This document shows, piece after piece, positions 13,467 through 18,972 of a stretch of DNA of 18,972 nt; the stretch's first letter is position 1, and each line of letters begins with the position of its first letter. The stretch is from positions 1 to 18,972 of the forward strand of contig CAKPDW010000021.1 in assembly GCA_934149115.1 (NCBI GenBank). The letters run 5' to 3'. Under the pieces are notes generated by a model. The model did no database searches. It had not been told where the DNA came from and worked only from the letters and a program-made list of their open reading frames with translations. A program made the translations under genes and the position numbers. This DNA comes from an uncultured Clostridia bacterium. Lineage in GTDB: Bacteria; Bacillota; Clostridia; TANB77; CAG-508.

Positions 13467-15467
13467 CTAATCATTTATTTCAGAAAAATATTCATTTATC
13501 CTATTTATTAGTTCAATTTTTGCATCTTCAATACTTATATCTGTTAATTGGGCTCCGGCAAGAGTCATATGTCCTCCTCCACCCATTTTTTCTAATATTA
13601 TTTGTACATTAATATCTCCTATAGATCTTCCACTTATACAAATATTTTCGCCAGTATTTCCGATAACAAATGATGCTGTTATATTGCTTATTGTTAATAG
13701 TTCATCTGCTGCTTTTGCACATATTGTATTAGAATCTTTTCCTTCAACTTCATATGTTGATATTGCAATAGAATCTGCAACTAATTCTGCTTTTTTTACA
13801 ATATCTGCTATAACATTATAACTTTCTAAATCTGCTTGGAACCATTTTTTTACTTTTATTATATCTACACCAAATCTTCTTAAATATGCTGCTGCTTCAA
13901 ATGTTCTAACTCCAGTTTTGAATGTAAAATTCTTTGTATCAACCATTATTCCACCATATAAACTTTCTATTTCAATTGGTGTTAATTCTACTTTTCTTTC
14001 AACATATTGTAATATTTCTGTAACAAGTTCTGCTGCTGAAGAAGCATATACTTCTTGGAATGTTAAACTTGCATTTTCTATAAAATCTGGTCCTTTTCTA
14101 TGATGATCTATAACTACTATTTTTTCTGTTTTACTTAAAAGTTCTGGCACTTGAACAAATGATTTTTTATGTGTATCTACAACAATTAATAATGTTTCTT
14201 TATTTATTATGTTTAAAGCTTCTTTTTTGTCTATTATTATTTTTTCGTACTCAGTTTCTTTTAATGTATCTACAAATTTACCTAAATTCATACCTAAATC
14301 TGTTGCAACTATATATGATGGTTTTCCCATAGTTGTTGCTAATCTATACATTCCCATTGAAGATCCAAGAGAATCTATGTCTGCATTTTGATGTCCCATT
14401 ATTATAACATTTTTTGATTCATCTATCATGCTTTCTATTGTATGTGCTACAATTCTGGCTTTTACCTTTGTACGTTTCTCAATTTCTAAAGATTTTCCAC
14501 CATAAAATTTATACTTTCCTTCTTTTCTTACTATACACTGATCTCCTCCTCTACCTAGTACAAGATCAATTCCGTCAAGCGCTGACTTGTATCTTTCATA
14601 ATAAGAATTTTCTTCATTTGATATTGCTATACTTAATGTGATTGGTACTTTTGCATCAATTTCTTTTATCAAATCTAATATACTTATTTTATTTTTTTCT
14701 ATTTCTGCTAAATATTTTTGCTCAAATACATATATATAAGTATCTCTTTCATTTTTTATTATTAATCCTCCTGTTGATGCTGCCCAATCAAATACTGTTT
14801 TATCTATTTTTGCTAAAACTGCTGTCTTATCTTCTGGTGAAAGTTTTTGAATTAATTCTTCATAATTGTCTATTACAGCTATTCCTATACATAATTTTTC
14901 ATTTACATATCTATCAAATAGTTCATTGTATTTTGTTTCATCAATAAAATTTAATGTTAATACGTATTCTCTTTGTTTTCTTTTATCTCTTTTTTTACTT
15001 ACTACGTATTCGCATAATACTTTATAAACTTTTTTTCCTATTGTTATTTGTTTTGAAATTTCTTTTTTGTCTTTGTTGTTTTCGATTTCTAATTTTATTT
15101 CTTTAATTAAACTATCTACATAATTAATTACATCAATATCTTTAAATTCTTTATTAAATTTTGGATTTCTAAAAATTACGTTTCCATCTGTTTCTATTAC
15201 TAATAATGGTATTGATGATTTATTTAATGTGTTTCTAACTGTTGAGTTCATTCCCCATGCAACTTCCTCAATATGTGACTCAATTTCTGTTTTCTTTTTT
15301 GTGTTAGACCACATTGTGTATATAATAATTAACACATATAATATTATTGATGGTATTATCCATTTTATATCATAAGTGCATATCAAAATAAAGAGTAAAG
15401 CTATTATTACTAAATATATCTTTACTCTTGATGTTAATTTCTCAATTGTTTTCTTTTCATTACTCAT
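13467..15467 (-). CDS. gdpP: Cyclic-di-AMP phosphodiesterase GdpP
   Basis: GdpP (YybT) hydrolyses the second messenger c-di-AMP and so affects cell wall and potassium homeostasis. Two transmembrane helices are in the first ~55 residues. A PAS-like segment follows, then a degenerate GGDEF-like domain. The DHH phosphodiesterase domain has MGHQNADIDSLGSS, a D-T-H motif (VVDTHKKSF) and VVIDHHRKGPDF. DHHA1 has GGGGHMTLAGAQL near the end. Its 666 residues are close to Bacillus GdpP (about 659). The ATG is preceded by AAGGGG. The gene is first in gdpP-rplI-dnaB, the same order as in Bacillus, behind a strong promoter. Confidence 0.95.
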   Translation of the reverse strand: MSNEKKTIEKLTSRVKIYLVIIALLFILICTYDIKWIIPSIILYVLIIIYTMWSNTKKKTEIESHIEEVAWGMNSTVRNTLNKSSIPLLVIETDGNVIFRNPKFNKEFKDIDVINYVDSLIKEIKLEIENNKDKKEISKQITIGKKVYKVLCEYVVSKKRDKRKQREYVLTLNFIDETKYNELFDRYVNEKLCIGIAVIDNYEELIQKLSPEDKTAVLAKIDKTVFDWAASTGGLIIKNERDTYIYVFEQKYLAEIEKNKISILDLIKEIDAKVPITLSIAISNEENSYYERYKSALDGIDLVLGRGGDQCIVRKEGKYKFYGGKSLEIEKRTKVKARIVAHTIESMIDESKNVIIMGHQNADIDSLGSSMGMYRLATTMGKPSYIVATDLGMNLGKFVDTLKETEYEKIIIDKKEALNIINKETLLIVVDTHKKSFVQVPELLSKTEKIVVIDHHRKGPDFIENASLTFQEVYASSAAELVTEILQYVERKVELTPIEIESLYGGIMVDTKNFTFKTGVRTFEAAAYLRRFGVDIIKVKKWFQADLESYNVIADIVKKAELVADSIAISTYEVEGKDSNTICAKAADELLTISNITASFVIGNTGENICISGRSIGDINVQIILEKMGGGGHMTLAGAQLTDISIEDAKIELINRINEYFSEIND

Positions 15468-15492
15468 AAAATAATCCCCTTAATACTTTAAT

Positions 15493-15521
15493 ATTTTACC
15501 TCATTTTGCTGTAAAAGTCAA
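15493..15521 (-). promoter_or_regulatory. Sigma-A promoter of gdpP-rplI-dnaB
   Basis: TTGACT (15521-15516) and TAAAAT (15498-15493) are separated by 17 bases on the minus strand. The predicted start near 15486 gives a leader of about 20 bases. Confidence 0.85.
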
Positions 15522-15544
15522 ATATTTCAAGGGATAACACCACC

Positions 15545-15589
15545 AAAATGGATCCATGTTATATCTCAGGTATTACATGAATCCATTTT
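15545..15589 (-). terminator. Terminator-like hairpin after dapL
   Basis: AAAATGGAT (15545-15553) pairs with ATCCATTTT (15581-15589). After one mismatch CATG pairs with CATG, leaving a 17-base loop. It begins 10 bases past the dapL stop. The T-tract after it is short (TTTTGG), so termination may be partial. Confidence 0.65.
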
Positions 15590-15599
15590 ATTTTTTCTA

Positions 15600-16835
15600 T
15601 TATTTTTTCATTTTTTTAATTCTTTGAATTGCTTCTTCTGTATTTTCTTTTGTTCCAAATCCTGTTAATCTAAAATATCCTTCTCCACTTGGTCCAAATC
15701 CTACTCCTGGTGTTCCTACTACATTTGCTTCTGTTAATAACTTATCAAAAAATTCCCATGACTTTGTTTCTTCCGGTAATTTAAGCCATACATATGGAGA
15801 GTTTACGCCTCCATATACTGTATATCCCGCTTCTTCAAGTCCTTGTTTTATAATTCTTGCATTTTCTTTATAATAATCTATATTTTCTTTAATTTGTTTT
15901 CTTCCTTCTTCTGTGTAAATTGCTTCTGCTGCTCTTTGAGTAACATAAGATACTCCATTAAATTTAGTACAATGTCTTCTATTCCAAAGTTTATTTAATG
16001 AAACTTCTTCTCCTTTTTCTGTATATCCTTTTAGCTCTTTTGGAACAACAATATATGCACATCTTATTCCTGTGAAGCCAGCTGTTTTTGAATAACTTCT
16101 AAATTCTATTGCAACTTCTTTTGCTCCTTCTATTTCATATATAGAATGTGGTACATTTTCATCTGAGATAAATGCTTCATATGCTGAATCAAATAATATT
16201 AATGCTTTATTTTCTTTAGCATATTTTATCCATATTGCTAGTTGTTCCTTTGTCAATGTTGTTCCTGTTGGATTATTTGGATAGCATAAGTATATAATAT
16301 CTACCTTTTCTTTTGGTAATTCTGGTATGAAATTATTTTTTGATGTTGCAGGTATGTATACAATATTTTCATATTTTCCTGTTTCTTTATTATACTTTCC
16401 GCTTCTTCCTGACATAACATTTGTATCTAAATATACAGGATAAACTGGGTCTGTTATTGCTACTTTGTTATCTTGTGCAAAAATATCTACAATATTTCCA
16501 CAATCACATTTGGCACCATCTGATACGAATATTTCGTCAATATCTATATCTATATTTCTTGACTTATAATCATATTCTTTGATTTTTTCTCTTAAGAAAT
16601 CATAGCCTTGCTCTGGTCCGTATCCTCTAAATGTTTCTGATTTTGCTAGTTCATCTGTAGCTTTGTGCATAGCATTTACAACTACTTCTGGTATTGGTCT
16701 TGTTACATCTCCTATTCCTAATTTAATAATCTTTTTGCTTGGATTTTCTTTTGTGTATTCTGCTACTTTTTTCGCAATTGTTGCAAATAAATAGCTGTCT
16801 TGTAATTCTAAAAAATTTTCATTAATCTTAATCAT
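15600..16835 (-). CDS. dapL: LL-diaminopimelate aminotransferase DapL
   Basis: A PLP-dependent fold-type-I aminotransferase that makes LL-diaminopimelate from tetrahydrodipicolinate in one step, supplying lysine and peptidoglycan cross-links. Visible family features are the N-terminal IKLGIGDVTRPIPE, RGYGPEQGYDFLRE, LCYPNNPTGT, the PLP-phosphate/ring residues around Asp216 (LILFDSAYEAF) and the Schiff-base lysine Lys250 (FRSYSKTAGFTGIRC). Its length of 411 residues is standard. The ATG at 16835 is preceded by AGGAGG 5 bases upstream. It has its own promoter, whose -35 element ends 3 bases from the spoIVFB stop. Confidence 0.96.
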   Translation of the reverse strand: MIKINENFLELQDSYLFATIAKKVAEYTKENPSKKIIKLGIGDVTRPIPEVVVNAMHKATDELAKSETFRGYGPEQGYDFLREKIKEYDYKSRNIDIDIDEIFVSDGAKCDCGNIVDIFAQDNKVAITDPVYPVYLDTNVMSGRSGKYNKETGKYENIVYIPATSKNNFIPELPKEKVDIIYLCYPNNPTGTTLTKEQLAIWIKYAKENKALILFDSAYEAFISDENVPHSIYEIEGAKEVAIEFRSYSKTAGFTGIRCAYIVVPKELKGYTEKGEEVSLNKLWNRRHCTKFNGVSYVTQRAAEAIYTEEGRKQIKENIDYYKENARIIKQGLEEAGYTVYGGVNSPYVWLKLPEETKSWEFFDKLLTEANVVGTPGVGFGPSGEGYFRLTGFGTKENTEEAIQRIKKMKK

Positions 16836-16897
16836 AATAGCCTCCTATATGATTACATTTCATAATTACAATAAATTATTATCATAATTATTCTTTT

Positions 16898-16926
16898 GTT
16901 ATATCACTTTTTTAAATTTTTTTCAA
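16898..16926 (-). promoter_or_regulatory. Promoter of dapL
   Basis: TTGAAA (16926-16921) and TATAAC (16903-16898) are separated by 17 bases on the minus strand, in the 94-base gap before dapL. There is no terminator after the spoIVFB-like gene, so dapL could also be read from the upstream operon. Confidence 0.65.
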
Positions 16927-16929
16927 ATG

Positions 16930-17535
16930 TTATACATTATTTTTTATAGTTTTGAAGGCTTTTTTTATTATTTTATTTCTCTTTTGCTCTCGAATAGCGA
17001 TTTCCCACAAATATAAAATTATTAAAAATATTCCAATGTTTTTTACTTTTAATATTAATACACTAGAAAACATTGTAATTATTATTAGAGTTATTATTGA
17101 TATTTTTTCTGTATAAATTATTGCATCTTTATAATTGCTTTTCATTATTAATACATTTTTTAATATTCGACCACCGTCTAATGGATATATTGGTAATAAA
17201 TTTATTATTGCTAATATTAAATTTATATATGCAATTATTTCTTCTTCCATAATACCTGCAACAATAAGGAATACTATGTTTACTAATGGTCCAGCTATAT
17301 CTACAAGTATTCTATTTTTATTTCTTGCTTTTCCATAGTTTTCAAATTCAATTGAGAGTCCTAATATATTTATATTTATTTTCTTTATTTTTAACCCTAA
17401 TATTATTCCTGTAATTGCATGACCTAGCTCATGTAAAAAAATACATATAAATGTAATCGCAAAAATAGTAATGTTTTGCGTTAATATGTATAGAAATATT
17501 ATTAAAAAAATTTTTAAATCAACTTTTATTTTCAA
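16930..17535 (-). CDS. spoIVFB: SpoIVFB-like site-2 metalloprotease (M50)
   Basis: An intramembrane zinc protease. In Bacillus SpoIVFB cleaves pro-sigma-K in the mother cell during sporulation. Several hydrophobic helices fill the 201 residues. The active site is His35-Glu36-x-x-His39 (FLHELGHAITG) with the third ligand Asp120 in NLLPIYPLDGGRIL. SpoIVFB of Bacillus is longer (about 288) and has a C-terminal CBS domain, which is missing here. The start is TTG with AGGTGA about 6 bases upstream, and it overlaps the stop of the preceding gene by 4 bases (TTGA), so translation is coupled. Pairing with an M23 membrane protein supports the SpoIVF assignment; a general M50 protease is the alternative. 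Confidence 0.85.
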   Translation of the reverse strand: MKIKVDLKIFLIIFLYILTQNITIFAITFICIFLHELGHAITGIILGLKIKKININILGLSIEFENYGKARNKNRILVDIAGPLVNIVFLIVAGIMEEEIIAYINLILAIINLLPIYPLDGGRILKNVLIMKSNYKDAIIYTEKISIITLIIITMFSSVLILKVKNIGIFLIILYLWEIAIREQKRNKIIKKAFKTIKNNV

Positions 17536-18270
17536 TTACTCTCACCTACTTTTTCAATTACTGTTAATGGATCTATATATTCTCCTTGTTGTATTACTTC
17601 AAAGTGCAAATGGTTTCCTGTTGAATTTCCTGTACTTCCAACTGCAGATATTATATCTCCTTGATTTACTTTCTGACCTTCTTGTACAAAAATTTGACTA
17701 CAATGTGCATATACTGTTTCATATTTATCATTTGCTATTTTAAGATGATTTCCTAAATCTCCTTGATTCGATACAAATGTGACTGTTCCTGTAATTGCTG
17801 ATATTATATTATCTCCGTTCATTTCCATTAATATCTATTCCTGTATGATTTGCTCCAACTCTTGGATCTGCAGATTCTCTACTTCCAAAATATGATGTTA
17901 TTGTTCCTTGTAATGGCATTATTACGGATATAGGTGTTTCTTGAACTTCAGTCATCTGTTCTATTTCATTATTTTGATTATCTTGAACATTTTGAACGTT
18001 TTGATTATTTTCTGTGTTTTCTCCTTTTTTCATTATTGAATTAATATTGATTTTCGTATTCAAAAAATTTTTTATATCTTTTCTTATTTCTGGTGTAATG
18101 TATTTATCTTGATTTTGATATACATACATGGATATTCCAATTAATAAGATGATTATTATATACATAAAATGACTTTTACTTTTCTTTTTCTCGTCCCCTC
18201 TATAATTTATTCCATTTCTTCTATAGTATATTTCTCTTGCTCTTTGTATCTTTTCTTCGTTTGTTAGCAT
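17532..18270 (-). CDS. spoIVFA: SpoIVFA-like M23 membrane protein, needing a +1 frameshift
   Basis: A membrane-bound LytM/M23 family protein; in Bacillus SpoIVFA holds and regulates SpoIVFB. The cytoplasmic N-terminus is followed by one transmembrane helix (about residues 35-51), a Gln/Asn/Glu-rich linker, and an M23 domain from about 112. Frame 0 ends shortly after HTGIDINGNE at TAA (17809-17811). The codon after Glu151 is CGG (17815-17817). Skipping its C reads GGA-GAT-AAT and restores the domain through AHCSQIF and HLHFEV to TGA at 17532, 245 residues in total. The zinc ligands His142, Asp146, His222 (and His220, His189) are present, unlike in degenerate SpoIVFA. I chose the ATG at 18270, 7 bases from GAGGGG; the ATG two codons upstream overlaps that site. 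Confidence 0.88.
17814..17817 (-). other. CGGA +1 frameshift site in spoIVFA-like gene
   Basis: Minus strand reads AAT GAA CGG AGA TAA in frame 0, and AAT GAA (C) GGA GAT AAT ATA with the C skipped. The regained Gly-Asp falls where M23 domains have the conserved Gly after the HxGID segment. Frame 0 stops one codon after CGG. The two halves are each intact parts of one domain. Confidence 0.88.
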
Positions 18271-18316
18271 ATGCATTCCCCTCTTTCGTGGACTCTAATA
18301 TGTCCATTTTCATTTA

Positions 18317-18586
18317 TTAATGTATATGCTTTATTAATAAAATTAGAATAAAAATTGCAATACCAATTGTACAAAATAAATATTTCTTTCTTTTTTTAGC
18401 TTTCTTTTCTATTTTCTCCTCTTGTAAGTATCTTTTTATAATTTCTGTTCCTTCTAATTTTGCATAATTTTCTGCTCTTTTTTTGCTTTGATTAGAATTT
18501 GTTTTTAATATAAAGATGGCCTCATCAATGATATTTGATTGTATTTCTTTTAAAATCACAATATTATTTATTTTCTCTTTATTCAT
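18317..18586 (-). CDS. Small tail-anchored membrane protein, unknown function
   Basis: An 89-residue protein I do not recognise. The first ~65 residues are charged and helical (MNKEKINNIVILKEIQSNII, then a Lys/Glu-rich stretch). The last ~20 residues are a hydrophobic helix (FCTIGIAIFILILLIKHIH), so it is probably anchored in the membrane by its C-terminus with the N-terminus in the cytoplasm. AAAGGAG lies 4-5 bases before the ATG. It sits 17 bases after the 79-residue gene and 46 bases before the spoIVFA-like gene, so it is likely in the same operon. Confidence 0.75.
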   Translation of the reverse strand: MNKEKINNIVILKEIQSNIIDEAIFILKTNSNQSKKRAENYAKLEGTEIIKRYLQEEKIEKKAKKRKKYLFCTIGIAIFILILLIKHIH

Positions 18587-18603
18587 TTTGCTCCTTTCTT
18601 ATC

Positions 18604-18843
18604 TTATGTTTTATTTATGATTATTTTTATGTCTCGATTTTTTGAGTACTTTTTAATTATGTCTTCTGAAAATCCTGCGAGTTCTTGTGTTATAACTATG
18701 GTGTCTTTTTTTTCTGTTATCAATTCTTGGAGTTTATTATCTATTTCGTCTTTGTTATTTATTTTTACAACTTCAAATCCCATTTTTTCAACAAATTTAA
18801 AATTATCTTTATCATCACTTGATTTTATCCATGATATTTTCAT
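18604..18843 (-). CDS. Small cytoplasmic protein, possibly V-ATPase subunit F-like fold
   Basis: A 79-residue protein with alternating strand and helix pattern (MKISWIKSSD, FEVVKI, TIVITQELAG, IKIIINK). The central DTIVITQELAG resembles the segment of V-type ATPase subunit F that reads IIxITEEIA, and the length is near that of the small family members. No ATPase genes are nearby, so I take this as fold resemblance only. AGGAG lies 6 bases before the ATG. It appears to be the first gene of the operon leading to the spoIVFA-like and spoIVFB-like genes. Confidence 0.7.
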   Translation of the reverse strand: MKISWIKSSDDKDNFKFVEKMGFEVVKINNKDEIDNKLQELITEKKDTIVITQELAGFSEDIIKKYSKNRDIKIIINKT

Positions 18844-18869
18844 ATTCTTCTCCTATTTTTATGTAATTT

Positions 18870-18886
18870 GGCGATTTTTTATCGCC
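18870..18886. repeat. Short stem-loop upstream of the 79-aa gene
   Basis: GGCGAT and ATCGCC flank a TTTTT loop, 26 bases upstream of the 79-residue gene and between two divergent genes. The stem is GC-rich against an AT-rich background. It could be a leader hairpin of the minus-strand operon or an operator. Confidence 0.45.
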
Positions 18887-18951
18887 ACTTTGGAACATAT
18901 TTTATTTTTTAGCATATTATTTATTAATAAGTTTAATTAGAGGTGTATATT

Positions 18952-18972
18952 ATGAATTCAAAAGGGTTGGAT
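18952..18972 (+). CDS. Start of a divergent gene, cut by window edge
   Basis: ATG is preceded by AGAGGTG at a normal distance and opens MNSKGLD up to the window edge. Seven codons are too few to identify it. It is divergent from the minus-strand operon. A poor TTGGAA/CATATT pair upstream could be its promoter. Confidence 0.5.

Noticed and set aside
14414..14947. Plus-strand hydrophobic open frames inside gdpP
   Set aside because: Antisense shadows; composition is that of reversed A/T-rich codons.
3547..17817. The three shifts as random sequencing or assembly errors
   Set aside because: Random indels would favour homopolymers and would not fall on the only three in-frame CGG codons. About fifteen or more CGGA tetramers in other frames show no indel, which also argues against a motif-linked base-calling artefact. 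Raw reads were not available, so this stays a residual possibility.
3547..17817. Simple reassignment of CGG to another amino acid or to stop
   Set aside because: Reassignment of a triplet does not repair the reading frame; each gene needs a +1 change.
17532..17828. Separate 98-residue M23 gene starting at 17828
   Set aside because: Its start lies inside the first half of the same domain, it lacks the His/Asp ligands and a ribosome binding site; it is the shifted continuation of the upstream gene.
3433..18270. dnaG, tilS and spoIVFA-like gene as ordinary pseudogenes
   Set aside because: Two are normally essential, all else in them is intact, all three lesions are identical in type (+1 at CGGA), and the frame is open up to the native stop afterwards.

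Overview
The window comes from a chromosome of a strongly AT-rich, Gram-positive, strictly anaerobic, spore-forming bacterium, most likely an uncultured Clostridia lineage. The basis is visible low GC, A/T-ending codons, purine-rich ribosome binding sites, an oxygen-sensitive class III ribonucleotide reductase (NrdD/NrdG), a SpoIVFA/SpoIVFB-like sporulation pair, DapL, and Firmicutes gene order (gdpP-rplI-dnaB, dnaG-rpoD). Nearly everything is on the minus strand. Only the tail of rpmA at the left edge and the first codons of a gene at the right edge are on the plus strand.

Layout, left to right: end of rpmA (L27) with terminator; an anti-sigma factor and its overlapping ECF sigma gene; an elongator tRNA-Met with a near-perfect promoter and an abutting terminator; a 53-residue protein, rpoD and dnaG (one operon read leftwards); nrdG and nrdD with terminator and promoter; a gene-free T-rich stretch of about 390 bases; ftsH; tilS; dnaB, rplI and gdpP (one operon with a clear sigma-A promoter); dapL with its own promoter; spoIVFB-like and spoIVFA-like genes overlapping by 4 bases; two small unknown genes; and a divergent gene start.

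The main observation is a recoding pattern. Three genes (dnaG, tilS, spoIVFA-like) are each interrupted by a +1 frameshift, and in each the break is at the four bases C-GGA. The frame-0 codon is CGG, a stop follows within one to three codons, and skipping the C so that GGA is read continues the expected protein to its natural end. I searched the minus strand for CGG. It occurs about 26 times in genes, but only three times as an in-frame codon, and those three are exactly the three frameshift sites. CGT, CGA and CGC are used normally as arginine codons. Two of the genes (dnaG, tilS) are normally essential, so three independent pseudogenes are unlikely. I infer that CGG is unassigned or very poorly decoded in this organism and that CGGA acts as a +1 frameshift signal or a four-base glycine codon. 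The mechanism is not proven here, and I know of no described bacterial system of this kind.

Functionally the window groups replication (DnaG, DnaB, NrdDG), transcription initiation (RpoD, ECF sigma), translation (L27, L9, TilS, tRNA-Met), membrane proteolysis (FtsH, SpoIVFB), c-di-AMP turnover (GdpP) and lysine/diaminopimelate synthesis (DapL). There is no mobile element, CRISPR array or other sign of recent transfer.
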